This document shows positions 8,684-19,509 of a stretch of DNA of 62,428 nucleotides, piece after piece (position 1 is the first letter of the stretch; each line of letters opens with the position of its first letter). The position numbers were made by a program, and so were the translations under genes. The stretch is from an uncultured Bacilli bacterium (GTDB lineage Bacteria; Bacillota_I; Bacilli_A; RFN20; CAG-631): NCBI GenBank assembly GCA_947599835.1, contig CANQFQ010000008.1, positions 1 through 62,428 on the forward strand. The letters are read 5' to 3'. Under the pieces are notes generated by a model. That model searched no databases. It was not told the DNA's origin and saw nothing but the letters and a program-made list of their open reading frames with translations.

Positions 8684-10375
8684 ATGAATACGGCACAAGA
8701 AAAATATTTGCATTGGTTAAATTCTAAAGCATTGTCTAAAGAAGATAAAGAGCAATTAAAGAAAATGAGTCAAGAAGAAATTCTAGATGCTTTTTCCAAA
8801 AATTTAGAATTTGGAACTGGTGGTATGCGGGGAATTATGGGAATGGGTACAAACCGCATGAATGCATTTGTTGTCAAAAAAGCAACCTATGGCTTTGGTT
8901 TATATTTATTAGAACATCATAAAAACGCAAAAAATCGTGGTGTTGTTATTGCGCATGATAATCGATTAAATAGTGATTTATTTTGTTCTATTGCAGCAAA
9001 AACATTAGCAACATTAGGAATTAAAGCTTTTGTTTTTGATCGCTTAAGACCGACTCCTGAATTATCTTTTGCCGTTCGATATTTAAATGCTATTGGTGGT
9101 ATCGTCATTACGGCAAGCCATAATCCAAAAGAATATAATGGATATAAAATTTATAATCAAGAAGGATGTCAATTGATTTTAGAAGAATCCAATAAAGTCT
9201 TGGATAAAATTAATCAAATTGAAGATGAATTATCCATTGAAACACAAGAAAATCATGATTTGATCGTGACTTTAGATAAAACTGTGGATGATGCCTATGA
9301 ACAAATGGTGCTTAGTACCCGCTATCGCAAAGAATTAGATCTTTCGGATTTAAAAGTGGTTTATTCTCCTCAACACGGAACGGGTTATGTTCCTGTGATG
9401 AATGTTTTAAAACGTTCGCATGTACAAGTCATTCCTGTGGAAAGTCAAGCCTTTCCAAGTTCTACTTTTGAAAACACTTTATCACCTAATCCAGAAGAAA
9501 AAAATGCTTATGTTGCAGCTATCGAAGTAGCAAAACAAAATCATGCTCATTTAATTATTACCACAGATCCTGATTGTGATCGCGTAGGGGTTGTCATCTT
9601 AGACGAGAATGAAAATCCAATCTATTTAACCGGAAATCAAACGGGATCGCTTTTAATCGATTATATTTTAAAGGCGAAAAAGGAAGAAAATAGTTTAAGT
9701 GCAAATAGCATTATTTATAATACGATAGTGACTTCTCCTTTAGGACAAAAAATTGCAAACAGTTATGGTGTACAATGTAAACAAACTTTAACGGGCTTTA
9801 AGTATATTGGCACAGAAATTGAAAAAGCCATGCTACATCATGGACCCGATTTTATTATGGGTTATGAAGAATCTTATGGATATTTGTTAAATCCAAATGT
9901 AAGAGATAAAGATGGTGTGCAATCTGTGTTAATTATTTGTGAAATGGCTAGTTATTATCAAAAACAAGGCTATACTTTATTCGATGTTTTTCAACACCTT
10001 CAAGAAAAATTTCAATTTCATGTTGAATCGCAATATTCCTATGAAACAAAAGGACTAGAGGGTGCGCAAAGAATGATTCAATTTATGGAAAAATTACGCA
10101 ATGAAAAAGAAACTTCAATGAATCATGAGCCGCTAGCATATCAAGAAGATTATTTAACATTGACGCGAACATATGCAAATCAAACGACAGAAAAACTAGA
10201 TTATGAGGCTAGCAATGTATTACGATACGTTTTCGAAGATCATTCGTTTATCGCAATTCGTCCTTCAGGTACGGAACCTAAATGCAAATTTTATTTTGCT
10301 TTTTGTGGGAAAACCTTAGAAGAAGCGCAAAAACGGCATGATCAATTCAAAAGTTTTATCTTAGGAAAAATCTAA
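8684..10375 (+). CDS. Alpha-phosphoglucomutase/phosphomannomutase
   Basis: A 563-residue alpha-D-phosphohexomutase that interconverts glucose-1-phosphate and glucose-6-phosphate (possibly mannose phosphates too). The active-site serine loop TASHNPKEYNG, the metal-binding DPDCDRVG, the sugar-binding GYEESYGY and the phosphate-binding RPSGTEPK are all intact. It resembles the PgcA type of Firmicutes. The start at 8684 follows AAAGGAG and lies one base after the preceding stop; a longer reading frame would extend into the pseudouridine synthase gene. Confidence 0.95.
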   Translation: MNTAQEKYLHWLNSKALSKEDKEQLKKMSQEEILDAFSKNLEFGTGGMRGIMGMGTNRMNAFVVKKATYGFGLYLLEHHKNAKNRGVVIAHDNRLNSDLFCSIAAKTLATLGIKAFVFDRLRPTPELSFAVRYLNAIGGIVITASHNPKEYNGYKIYNQEGCQLILEESNKVLDKINQIEDELSIETQENHDLIVTLDKTVDDAYEQMVLSTRYRKELDLSDLKVVYSPQHGTGYVPVMNVLKRSHVQVIPVESQAFPSSTFENTLSPNPEEKNAYVAAIEVAKQNHAHLIITTDPDCDRVGVVILDENENPIYLTGNQTGSLLIDYILKAKKEENSLSANSIIYNTIVTSPLGQKIANSYGVQCKQTLTGFKYIGTEIEKAMLHHGPDFIMGYEESYGYLLNPNVRDKDGVQSVLIICEMASYYQKQGYTLFDVFQHLQEKFQFHVESQYSYETKGLEGAQRMIQFMEKLRNEKETSMNHEPLAYQEDYLTLTRTYANQTTEKLDYEASNVLRYVFEDHSFIAIRPSGTEPKCKFYFAFCGKTLEEAQKRHDQFKSFILGKI

Positions 10376-10376
10376 T

Positions 10377-11312
10377 ATGGCTTACGAATATAACGTTACC
10401 CAAAAAAGATATCATACTTTAGATTATTATCTGAAAACCAAATATCATAAAAAGGTATTTAAAGTTCCTTTAAATGCTTCTTTTTCTTGTCCTAATAGAG
10501 ATGGTAGTAAAGGCGTTGGAGGATGTACTTTTTGTTCAGCAATGGGATCTGGTGATTTTGCTGGGAATCCACAGCATGCATTAAAGCAACAATTTGATGA
10601 AGTTATGCAAATCATGCATCAAAAATGGAATGATGCCTATTATATTGTTTATTTTCAAGCGTTTAGTAATACCTATGCTCCGATTGATGTATTAAAAAGA
10701 ACTTTTGAGCCTTTTATTCATCAAAACGATGTGGTAGGAATGTCTATTGCTACACGACCTGATTGTATTAACGAAGAAAATGTGGCTTATTTAAAAGAAT
10801 TAAGCCAATATTTTGAAGAATTTTGGGTAGAATTGGGGTTACAATCGGCTTATGATAAAACAGCTCTTTTGATTCATCGTGGCTATTTTTATGAAGAATT
10901 TGTAAAAGCAGTTCATTTATTAAATGATGCAGGTATTAGAATTGTAGTACACATTATTGATGGTTTACCTCATGAAACAGAACAAATGATGATTCAAACG
11001 ATAAAAAAATTAAATCAATTGCCTATTTTTGGAATAAAAATACATATGCTTAATGTGATTGAAAATACACCGATAGCTAAAGACTACTTGAATCATAAGT
11101 TTTATTTATTATCAGAAACAGAATTTGTAAATATTGTAGTCAATCAATTACAATATTTAAAAGGAAGTGTGATTGTACATCGTATCGGCGGAGATAGTGA
11201 TCCAAAACATTTAATTGCCCCTCAATGGGCACTTAAAAAAATGAATGTGGTGAATCAAATAGATAAAAAAATGGAAGAATTAGATGCATTTCAAGGAGAA
11301 AAATTTAAATAA
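10377..11312 (+). CDS. TIGR01212 family radical SAM protein (YtqA/YhcC-like)
   Basis: A 311-residue radical SAM protein of the TIGR01212 family. The family hallmark is visible near residues 36-53: cysteines in SCPNRDG and GGCTFC form the cluster site. The TIM-barrel core has SIATRPDC and the E-L-G-L-Q motif. Its biochemical role is not firmly established to my knowledge; a related family, Elp3, modifies tRNA. The start lies one base after the phosphohexomutase stop, so translation is coupled. A strong terminator follows. Confidence 0.9.
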   Translation: MAYEYNVTQKRYHTLDYYLKTKYHKKVFKVPLNASFSCPNRDGSKGVGGCTFCSAMGSGDFAGNPQHALKQQFDEVMQIMHQKWNDAYYIVYFQAFSNTYAPIDVLKRTFEPFIHQNDVVGMSIATRPDCINEENVAYLKELSQYFEEFWVELGLQSAYDKTALLIHRGYFYEEFVKAVHLLNDAGIRIVVHIIDGLPHETEQMMIQTIKKLNQLPIFGIKIHMLNVIENTPIAKDYLNHKFYLLSETEFVNIVVNQLQYLKGSVIVHRIGGDSDPKHLIAPQWALKKMNVVNQIDKKMEELDAFQGEKFK

Positions 11313-11341
11313 AAAAGAACATTGAAAAATGTTCTTTTTTT
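11311..11341. terminator. Bidirectional terminator between convergent genes
   Basis: AAAAAAGAACATT and AATGTTCTTTTTT form a symmetrical stem with a GAAA loop. It ends the plus-strand radical SAM unit and can also serve the minus-strand MBL gene. Confidence 0.85.
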
Positions 11342-11386
11342 GGCCTTCCATAATGTAATAAATATTGTATTTACCGATAATTTTAA

Positions 11387-12172
11387 TTATTTAATATTCG
11401 ATTTACGAATAATCATTTCTGCATTTTGATAAGATGCATAATAGGATTGTTCATTATGAAATTTCATAGCATCCGATGGAATGAGTTCAATTTGATCTAA
11501 CAGTAATCGTTTCGATAACTCTTTTAAGTTTAAAACCATTTCAGTATTCAGTGGATTAAAACCTAATCTACTTGTTTTTTCTTGACCATAATGTCCCCCT
11601 AAATAAGTCCAATCATGGATATCTAGATCGTAATTATTTTTAAGATAGTTAATAAAATTATCGATGGATTCAATATATTTTGATAAAGGCAAGGCATCAA
11701 AAACTTGCATCCAAACACCACACCCTGAGCCAAATTGATCGCCAGTAAATAAATATTTATCGAATAAATCAATAAAAGTATAACTTCCAGGTGTATGACC
11801 GGGGGTTTTAATGGCCTTTATTTTTAAATTACCTAAGTCAAATATCATTTCATCATGAAGCGATATTAATTGCTTAACATATTTTTGATTTTCAGGATTT
11901 ATATCAAAATTAGGTAAGTCTTCCATTCCCATATAGACTTTATCGAATTCTTGAATATGACCTATATGATCATAATGTCCATGAGTTAAACAAACTATCA
12001 GTTCTTTATCAGTTAGTTTTCTTATTAAAGGTAATATTTTGTTATCACTTGGCATACCGGTATCGATGACCATCGCTTTATTTGTTCCTATAACGACATA
12101 AATAGAACACAAATCTTCACTATTAATACCATAAACATGGTCATTGAAAGATATAATATCGTACTTTTTCAT
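11387..12172 (-). CDS. MBL-fold metallo-hydrolase
   Basis: A 261-residue metallo-beta-lactamase fold hydrolase. The zinc motif THGHYDHIGH is intact, followed by further ligands in KTPGHTPGS and the TGDQ motif. In this family such proteins act as glyoxalase II-like thioesterases, lactonases or other hydrolases, and the substrate cannot be named here. The ATG at 12172 is preceded by GGGGG; an in-frame GTG 12 bases upstream is an alternative. It stands alone downstream of addA. Confidence 0.88.
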   Translation of the reverse strand: MKKYDIISFNDHVYGINSEDLCSIYVVIGTNKAMVIDTGMPSDNKILPLIRKLTDKELIVCLTHGHYDHIGHIQEFDKVYMGMEDLPNFDINPENQKYVKQLISLHDEMIFDLGNLKIKAIKTPGHTPGSYTFIDLFDKYLFTGDQFGSGCGVWMQVFDALPLSKYIESIDNFINYLKNNYDLDIHDWTYLGGHYGQEKTSRLGFNPLNTEMVLNLKELSKRLLLDQIELIPSDAMKFHNEQSYYASYQNAEMIIRKSNIK

Positions 12173-12229
12173 TTGAACCCCCACTTTCTTTATATTATTT
12201 ATGCTTTGCTAATTAAAAGTGTTTCATTC

Positions 12230-15200
12230 TTAAACATCAATTTTAACCATTTGATTATCCATAATGGAGTATAAATAAGTATGAATTGGTTTATTCATCA
12301 TTGAAGCTATGTAATTTTTATAAGCTAGTAATTGTTTTTTATAAGCTTCATCCGTAGTATGTTTTAGTTTGTAATCAATGATATCCACATGGTCATCATA
12401 TTCTAAAGCTAAATCAATAATACCATGCATTAAAGTTTCTTCTCCTTGATAAATAAATGGTAATTCTTTATAAATAATGGCATCTTTGATATTGCTTACG
12501 ACTTCTTGATTTAAGAAGTTTTGAAGTCTTAGTTTTTGTTCGTTATCATAAATTGAAGGATCAAAGTTTTTAAAGTCACATAGTTCAAATAATTCATGGT
12601 ATTTGGTACCGATTTGCATTATTTTCTTTTGCTCATTACTTAGTATTTCAAAAACCGTTTTAGATGCTTCTTGTTTTTGTAACGTTTCTTTTTTGATATC
12701 TAGGTTATGATATTTCATTGTATTCGTTAAGTCTTTATTATCTAGTTTGGTTTCTTTGATATTTAAATACTTACGATGAATGTTTAAATCATCAATGATT
12801 ATCGTCTTTTGAATACCATTAAAGCAAGAAAATACATAATATAATAAATCATTGAAGTTCTTACAATTTTCTAATTCTTCTTTAGGATTTTTAGCTTCTT
12901 TACAAAGGATAATCATATGTTCACGACACCGAGTTAAAGCGACATAGAAGAGTCTTATTTTTTCAGAAAGACTTTCTAGATAGAAATCTTTTTTAACTAA
13001 GGATTTAGTGATTGTATGACCCATTCCTTCGTCATAGAAAGGCGTTACAATTCCATATTTGTTATCAAATACAAATTGAGCTTTGATATCATTAATATTG
13101 ATATCAGAATGGTTGTGAAGAAAATAGCAGAACGGAAATTCAAGACCTTTTGATTTATGAATCGTCATGATTTTAACTTTATCATTTGCTATTGCTGAGT
13201 TTGTTATTTCAATTTTTTCGTTGTTATCCTTAAATGATTGTAAATAGTTTCCTAGTTCAAGTATGGATACATCGATGCTAGATAAGTTTTTAGATAAATC
13301 ATAAAAAGCATTGATAAAATCAATATTAGAATCAATTCTACCAATCTTAATAATAGAATTATAGAAATCAAAAGTATCAATTACTTCTAAAATAAATTGT
13401 TCATTACTTAAAATGGTTGCTTGGGATACTAAATAACTGATTTTTTTAAATAATTCTGTTTCTTTATAAGTATGATTTTTGAGTTGAAAATATAAATTAT
13501 CATCCGATTCATTCACTAAAAAACTCCGACCCAAGCCATAATAAGATTTTTTAAATAGCTGATCGTATTGATTATAATAAACTTCATGAATGATATTAAA
13601 AATGTTTAAAAAGACACTAAATAAATCAGAATCTAGTAAGTCATCATTTCTTACTATAATCGTTGGAATATTAAAATATTCTAGGCATTTTTGAATATCA
13701 GTAGCTTCTTTTTTCTTTTCATTAAGACTACTTAATAAGATAGCAAAGTCTTGATAATTACAATCTCTAGTTTTCTTTAATTTAGGATCATAAACTTGTA
13801 CTTTGTTTTCTATTTTTTGTCTTATATCATTTGCCACATGAAACATTTCTATTTCAATATCTTTATATAACTTTTTTTCGTTGTCATAAGTTAATAGTTC
13901 AATACAGTGATCAACATGATAACTATTATACGCTTCTAGACCAAAGACTAATTGATGTTCTTTTTGATAATCAATGCCTCCTAAAGAAGGAACCATTAAA
14001 CGATCAAAAATATGATTCACAATATCAATAACTTCATTATTTGACCGGAAGTTTTTGTTTAAATCAATCTTGATTCCTTTATTGTAATTAGGATTACCAT
14101 ATTGATTGTATTTACTAACAAAAATAGCAGGATTAGCATTTCTAAAACGATAAATCGATTGTTTTACATCCCCTACGACGTAAACATTATCCCTTGCAAT
14201 CTCATTAATGAAGGCATCTTGTAAATCGTTGGTATCTTGATATTCATCCACCATGATTTCTTTATATTGGCTTTGTAATTCGTCTTTGATCTCCAGATGT
14301 TCTTTAACTAATTTTAAAGCCATATTTGCAATATCTATGAATTCAAAACTTTCATTTTGACGTTTATATTCTTGTATTCTGATGTCTAATTCTTTTAAGA
14401 TTTTAACAATTACTTTTTGATATTTTAACGAGTTTTCTAATGAAGTATAGATATGATTTAAACTCGGATAATAACATAACTCTTTTAGAGTGGCAATCGC
14501 ATTGACAATGCTTGTTTTTGCGATTGTTTCACTTTCTAGAATAGTTTTATTTCTAGGGGTTTCAGCAGGATTAGTAACAATTTGTTTAATTGTATCATAA
14601 TCACTAGCTGTAACTAGAAGATGAATCATGTTCAAATAATTATTTACAGTATCGGAGGGTTTTATTCTTGTTAGATAACTTTTGATATCGTCATAGTAAT
14701 CTTTGATAATTTGAATTTGTTCATCAATAGATTTTAAATAGATCTTTACATAACTATCCATTTTTTCTTTTGTTCCATAAATAGTATCATAATTATCTAA
14801 GACTTCATCTTTATTAATGAGATTGATGATCTTTTTATTATACATTTCTAGTATTTCTTTGATTAAAGATGAATCATCTTTATTCGTAAAATTATCGATC
14901 ATTTCAAGAAAATTCGAATCGTTTGAGATATAAAGATTATTAAAAATGTCATTTAATATCTCGTTTTCTTTTAATTTGATAATAGATGAGGAAATGATTT
15001 GGACATTTTTAGATAAATCGAATAAATAATGATAATGTCTAACTAATGAAAACGCAAAACTATCAAAAGTAGTAATATAAGCATTTTCTACCTCATCAAT
15101 TCTACTTTCAAGTAAAGGATCGTCTTGCATCTTTTCAATCACTCTGTTTTTCATTTCGGCGGCTGCAGCATTCGTAAAAGTTAAAACTAATAGTTCATTA

Positions 15201-15346
15201 GCTTTAACTCCTGATTTTAATTTTCTAATAATTCTTTCGGTAAGGACTGCTGTTTTGCCACTTCCAGCACCCGCGCTGACGATAATGTTTTTGTTTTCTT
15301 CATTGATAGCTTGTAATTGTTCTTTTGTCCATTTTACACTACTCAT
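12230..15346 (-). CDS. addA: ATP-dependent helicase/nuclease subunit A (AddA)
   Basis: A UvrD/RecB-type helicase-nuclease that processes double-strand breaks with AddB. The Walker A SAGAGSGKT is near residue 30, helicase motif II DEYQDTN lies mid-protein, motif V-like TIHKSKGLEF and motif VI FYVALTR follow. The C-terminal RecB-type nuclease has DIIDYKLKHT with the catalytic Asp and Lys. At about 1039 residues it is shorter than the roughly 1230 of Bacillus AddA. The ATG at 15346 follows AAAGGTGGTGAT and overlaps the addB stop by 8 bp. Confidence 0.95.
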   Translation of the reverse strand: MSSVKWTKEQLQAINEENKNIIVSAGAGSGKTAVLTERIIRKLKSGVKANELLVLTFTNAAAAEMKNRVIEKMQDDPLLESRIDEVENAYITTFDSFAFSLVRHYHYLFDLSKNVQIISSSIIKLKENEILNDIFNNLYISNDSNFLEMIDNFTNKDDSSLIKEILEMYNKKIINLINKDEVLDNYDTIYGTKEKMDSYVKIYLKSIDEQIQIIKDYYDDIKSYLTRIKPSDTVNNYLNMIHLLVTASDYDTIKQIVTNPAETPRNKTILESETIAKTSIVNAIATLKELCYYPSLNHIYTSLENSLKYQKVIVKILKELDIRIQEYKRQNESFEFIDIANMALKLVKEHLEIKDELQSQYKEIMVDEYQDTNDLQDAFINEIARDNVYVVGDVKQSIYRFRNANPAIFVSKYNQYGNPNYNKGIKIDLNKNFRSNNEVIDIVNHIFDRLMVPSLGGIDYQKEHQLVFGLEAYNSYHVDHCIELLTYDNEKKLYKDIEIEMFHVANDIRQKIENKVQVYDPKLKKTRDCNYQDFAILLSSLNEKKKEATDIQKCLEYFNIPTIIVRNDDLLDSDLFSVFLNIFNIIHEVYYNQYDQLFKKSYYGLGRSFLVNESDDNLYFQLKNHTYKETELFKKISYLVSQATILSNEQFILEVIDTFDFYNSIIKIGRIDSNIDFINAFYDLSKNLSSIDVSILELGNYLQSFKDNNEKIEITNSAIANDKVKIMTIHKSKGLEFPFCYFLHNHSDININDIKAQFVFDNKYGIVTPFYDEGMGHTITKSLVKKDFYLESLSEKIRLFYVALTRCREHMIILCKEAKNPKEELENCKNFNDLLYYVFSCFNGIQKTIIIDDLNIHRKYLNIKETKLDNKDLTNTMKYHNLDIKKETLQKQEASKTVFEILSNEQKKIMQIGTKYHELFELCDFKNFDPSIYDNEQKLRLQNFLNQEVVSNIKDAIIYKELPFIYQGEETLMHGIIDLALEYDDHVDIIDYKLKHTTDEAYKKQLLAYKNYIASMMNKPIHTYLYSIMDNQMVKIDV

Positions 15347-17723
15347 TATCATCACCACCTTTTGCTTTATGTAATTCGGCTGTGGTTTTATATACCATGT
15401 TATTTGCTCTTACATAGCAAACATTCGCATGTTCACAATAAGTACAACTTTCGTTGAGGTTATTAATCATTTTTGGTTGCACTTTAAAGTCGCCATTTAA
15501 GATAAGATTTGCCGCTTCAGATAGTTTTTCTTCAACTTTTTGTAGTGTTTCTTCCATTTTATGTTTATCTAATACTTTACATTTTGCATAGAATGAACCG
15601 TCTGTTTTGGTTCTAAGACCATTTATCATTAAAGAATTCGTATAACTATCATCAAGTAATGATATTAAACCTTGATCTTTTAAAGAATAGCCTTGTAATT
15701 TAAAGACTTTATCTTTATCTTCTTTCGTTGCATTACTATACGCTTTTGGTTTAGCGTTGACAATCTTTTGTAAATATAAACCAAGAACAATAACGTTTTT
15801 AAATAAATCAGAATGATGAATTAAATATAGATAAACCGGTAGTTGCATAGAAAGACCAAAGTCTAGTTTGTTAATATCAAATTCAGGGTTGCCTGTTTTA
15901 AAATCAATTACAGCAACATAGCTTTGATTGTTTTCTTCAAAAGCCATGATTTTATCGATATATCCAATGACATTTAAATGAATTTTATTACTTTTTTGAA
16001 TTTTAAATTTTTGTTCGCAAAGAATGGTTTTCAATTTAGAATGTTGCAGCATGCGGCAATTATAATCCATTAAATCAAGTAATTCCGTTTTTAATTTTTG
16101 TAAATAAAACTTTTCTTTTGCGGATAATATTTTCTTATTATCAAAATAATGTTGATAAAGCGTTTCAAAATCAAAATCGGTTTCGTATTGTTTTGAAAGA
16201 ATGTAATGAAAAAGAGAACCGACATCCATTATAAAAGTATTTTGGTTGCTATCTAAACGTAAAATATAAGATAAATAATAATGAAAAGGACATTGATAAA
16301 AAGTGTTGAGTGAACTATAGCTTAGTTCTAGATTTAGATTGGCTATCTCCTTTTTAAAGGAGGCTGATACGGTTTTGAATTGGTTATTATATTGATTATA
16401 TTCAATATTATAATTTTGATTTAAAATATCATAAATTTTTCCGGTATGATGACTAATATCATAAAAACGAGCTAAATCCAACGCATCTTGAAGCTTACAA
16501 TAAGTCATTGCATAGTCTTTTTCGATGGTTTTAATTTCTAATTTCAATTCCTTGATTAAAAAAGAAGGATATGTCGTTTGATTATTCGCTTTATCATGAA
16601 ATGATAAAAAAACATGTGTATGAGTGTTCAAAAAATGAATAAAAGCTTCTTTATCTTCATTATTTTTATCAAGACTAGTAGAAATTTGAAGGATTTCTTT
16701 TTCTTTGTCAGATAAGTAGTCTTCGTCTTTAAATGATTGAGGAATGATACTTTGATTCATTCCAACAATAAAAATATAGTCGTTTTCATCGACATATTGA
16801 TGATAATCGATCACTTCAATTGCGTTTTTGATGGAACCATCATAAAACGAATGATTTTTAAAATAATAAGGGGCAAGGATTCTTAAATCTTGGATGTTTT
16901 GATAAGGTAAGGCATTGATTGTGTCATATAATGTTTGATATAAATGTGCATATGAATTAGGATGATATGCTTCTTTTAATTGTTCCAAAATTTCATCTAA
17001 ATGTTCGTGTTCATCTAACAATTTTAAAAATTGATTAAAGAAAGGAACATCCTTTAACAATGGAATAAATAAATTTTGTAAGGGTAACTGATACATTTTA
17101 AAGATGCGATCACAAGAAAAATAAAAATCTTTACTAGGTAAACACAATTTAATGTTAGAAATTGAAATTCCCTTTTCAATTAAAGATGCAATCGAATAAG
17201 CAACATAATCTAATTCTTTTTCTAATGATTCAAAGCGATAGACAGGAAACAAAATATTTTTAATTACTTTGGTATCCTCGATAAAAGTACATGTTTTATG
17301 GATCGATTGGCATAAAGCAATCATTTCTTTTTTAAATGATGTACCATGGTAAACATAAATATTTTTGTCTTTTAAAAAATGTAAATGCGTAGAAGAAATT
17401 TCAAAAAGATTTTGAAATTTGTTTTTTGTATTTTGCAAATCTTGTAAACGTTTGCTTTGATAAAAAGTATCTTTTTGTATGTAATACAAATTATTTAAAT
17501 AGATATTTGCTAAGTCAAGACTCATAGGATAACGTTTAGAAAGTTCAAAGGCTAATTCTAAAGTGTTTTCATAACTTATCAAATTTTTAAAATCCAAAAA
17601 AGTGTAGAGCTTAAATTTTGGTAAAAAAGCACTTTTTGAAAGTAAGTTTAAAAGAGTTTCTTTTTCTGCCGAAGAAACAACGACAATATCTTGCTCACTT
17701 AAACTTTTCATCCATGTTTCCAT
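15339..17723 (-). CDS. addB: AddB-like helicase-nuclease subunit, shortened N-terminus
   Basis: The partner of AddA, 794 residues. The C-terminal nuclease domain is clear: GYIDKI, VIDFKTG and the Q of SMQLPVYLY. The iron-sulfur cysteines are present (one in YQCPFHYY, three in CTYCEHANVC). Family members in Bacillus have about 1160 residues and begin with a Walker A loop; here the N-terminus starts DIVVVSSAEKET with no GxGKT, so ATP binding has probably been lost. The start at 17723 is preceded by GGAG; an ATG at 17735 has no ribosome site. The end overlaps addA. Confidence 0.85.
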   Translation of the reverse strand: METWMKSLSEQDIVVVSSAEKETLLNLLSKSAFLPKFKLYTFLDFKNLISYENTLELAFELSKRYPMSLDLANIYLNNLYYIQKDTFYQSKRLQDLQNTKNKFQNLFEISSTHLHFLKDKNIYVYHGTSFKKEMIALCQSIHKTCTFIEDTKVIKNILFPVYRFESLEKELDYVAYSIASLIEKGISISNIKLCLPSKDFYFSCDRIFKMYQLPLQNLFIPLLKDVPFFNQFLKLLDEHEHLDEILEQLKEAYHPNSYAHLYQTLYDTINALPYQNIQDLRILAPYYFKNHSFYDGSIKNAIEVIDYHQYVDENDYIFIVGMNQSIIPQSFKDEDYLSDKEKEILQISTSLDKNNEDKEAFIHFLNTHTHVFLSFHDKANNQTTYPSFLIKELKLEIKTIEKDYAMTYCKLQDALDLARFYDISHHTGKIYDILNQNYNIEYNQYNNQFKTVSASFKKEIANLNLELSYSSLNTFYQCPFHYYLSYILRLDSNQNTFIMDVGSLFHYILSKQYETDFDFETLYQHYFDNKKILSAKEKFYLQKLKTELLDLMDYNCRMLQHSKLKTILCEQKFKIQKSNKIHLNVIGYIDKIMAFEENNQSYVAVIDFKTGNPEFDINKLDFGLSMQLPVYLYLIHHSDLFKNVIVLGLYLQKIVNAKPKAYSNATKEDKDKVFKLQGYSLKDQGLISLLDDSYTNSLMINGLRTKTDGSFYAKCKVLDKHKMEETLQKVEEKLSEAANLILNGDFKVQPKMINNLNESCTYCEHANVCYVRANNMVYKTTAELHKAKGGDDNE

Positions 17724-17775
17724 AATTTTCTCCATTCACTTTTTTAGTATGAAATATTCATCGTTGAAAGTTCCT

Positions 17776-19509
17776 TTATTCAGTAATTAAATAATATGAA
17801 TCTAGGACATCCATTTGGTTAGTTAGTTGTAATTCTAAATAAACATAATGACCTTGAAGGGAATTAATGTTTTTATAAGATTCGTTATAATGTTCTTCAA
17901 TAAACCAACCATGGCCTGTGTCATATTCTAATGGCCATCTTTGAAGGTTGGCTTGTTGTGCTTTATCTAATTTGACGATGATATCGGAAAAATGATTTAA
18001 AACATCATCAATATAAGTGTGTCGAATGGCTGTATATCTTTCTTTAACTTTTTGTAAAAATACAGGGTCATTGAATAAATAATTATACCAAATATCCCGA
18101 GTTCGAACATGAAGTTTGTTGGCCCAATATTCTGGATAATCAATAACACCCAACGAAATATCGAAGTCCCAAACAGGGCCCATTTTTAATTTTCCATTGG
18201 CATATTTGACATAATATTGACTCGTATCCGCAACATCAACATTTTTGAATAATTCTTCAACAATGTAATAGTCAATAAAAGAATCAACATCGATATAATC
18301 TTCATAATTTCCATTTTGAATTGCTTCATTTGTTTCGTAAATATAATTTACAATATAATCATTCACTCCTGGATTGAGCGTATTATCATCGTTAGGTTCA
18401 GGATATTTATATTCAAAAACACCACGACAAGAAATGAAGAATTCTACATTTGGAATTAAATTTTCTTCAGGATCAGCAGCTCTAGAATTTAATTCAATGA
18501 AATAACTTGGCATACCTGTAACCTCATCAATGTCATCTTCAATGTCGACTCTTCCCTTTCCACTTTGCATTTGTTCGGATAAAAGATAGAGGCCTAAGAA
18601 TTCACCATTAAAGCAAACTTCTACAAAAATAGATGAAGGTTGGAAATCAAGATAATCCATTTGATTGGCCATGGTGTAGGCTAGATAATTACGGAGATTG
18701 GATTTGTCATAAAAATTAGCAAGCAATACCCAACTTTTCGCTTTTGTTAAACCAAAAAGCGATTGTTTTTCGTTAAATTTGATTCTAAAAGGTTTTTTAT
18801 TTGCTGGCATTGTAGAATTTCCACGAAGACGAATGCCCATCGAAGCATTCACTAGGTCAATCGAATAAGTATCATTTTGATAATCAATAACGGAAATATC
18901 CCCATCAATGTAAGTTTCTTTATCTTCTGGAAAAACATTATTGACAGTATGAATATCAAAAATAGGTAAGTCATGATTGTTTTCGATATGCGTAATACTA
19001 TGATAAGTATAAGTAAAATCTGTTCCAGATACAGCGGCTGTAATTTCGCATACGGAACTGATATCATTTGGATTATTTTTAAGCATTAAAATATTACTAT
19101 CTAAGTTTAAATATTCATTTCCACGAGTGATATTCCAAGTGATTTGATTAGAAATTCCTTTAAAAGTGATAGGCAATTTAATGTTATTCGTAATAATTTC
19201 AGGAATTAAATTGGCTTGATCAAAGCAGGCTTGTAATTTTTCTGTCGTTGCTTCATCAATTTCAGGAAGTGTAGGAGTGTCTACGGTTAGACTAGATGAA
19301 CTTGAAGAACTACTTTCTTGTTTGCTAGATGAGCTACTTTCTTGCGTGTGTGTTGAACTGGATTGCTTGGAAGAACTTTCGTCGCTATAAGAAGAAGACG
19401 AACTATTTCGCAAACTAGAATTTGTGGAGTTGACTTGACTTTCTCCACAACTCACTAACAAGATACTACATAATAAAGTTAAACCTAATTTAATTGATTT
19501 TCTTTTCAT
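17776..19509 (-). CDS. CotH kinase family lipoprotein
   Basis: A 577-residue secreted protein. A lipoprotein signal with LLVSC (Cys21) is followed by a roughly 60-residue serine-rich linker and then a CotH domain. Family motifs seen are the LRGNST segment, KPFRIKF, NFYDKSNLRNY, EQMQSGKGRV and GPVWDFDIS, which carries conserved acidic residues. CotH proteins are atypical secreted kinases; Bacillus CotH phosphorylates spore-coat proteins. A surface anchor and no nearby coat substrate suggest a cell-envelope role here. AAAGGAG precedes the start. The start overlaps the DUF523 gene by 20 bp. Confidence 0.88.
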   Translation of the reverse strand: MKRKSIKLGLTLLCSILLVSCGESQVNSTNSSLRNSSSSSYSDESSSKQSSSTHTQESSSSSKQESSSSSSSSLTVDTPTLPEIDEATTEKLQACFDQANLIPEIITNNIKLPITFKGISNQITWNITRGNEYLNLDSNILMLKNNPNDISSVCEITAAVSGTDFTYTYHSITHIENNHDLPIFDIHTVNNVFPEDKETYIDGDISVIDYQNDTYSIDLVNASMGIRLRGNSTMPANKKPFRIKFNEKQSLFGLTKAKSWVLLANFYDKSNLRNYLAYTMANQMDYLDFQPSSIFVEVCFNGEFLGLYLLSEQMQSGKGRVDIEDDIDEVTGMPSYFIELNSRAADPEENLIPNVEFFISCRGVFEYKYPEPNDDNTLNPGVNDYIVNYIYETNEAIQNGNYEDYIDVDSFIDYYIVEELFKNVDVADTSQYYVKYANGKLKMGPVWDFDISLGVIDYPEYWANKLHVRTRDIWYNYLFNDPVFLQKVKERYTAIRHTYIDDVLNHFSDIIVKLDKAQQANLQRWPLEYDTGHGWFIEEHYNESYKNINSLQGHYVYLELQLTNQMDVLDSYYLITE

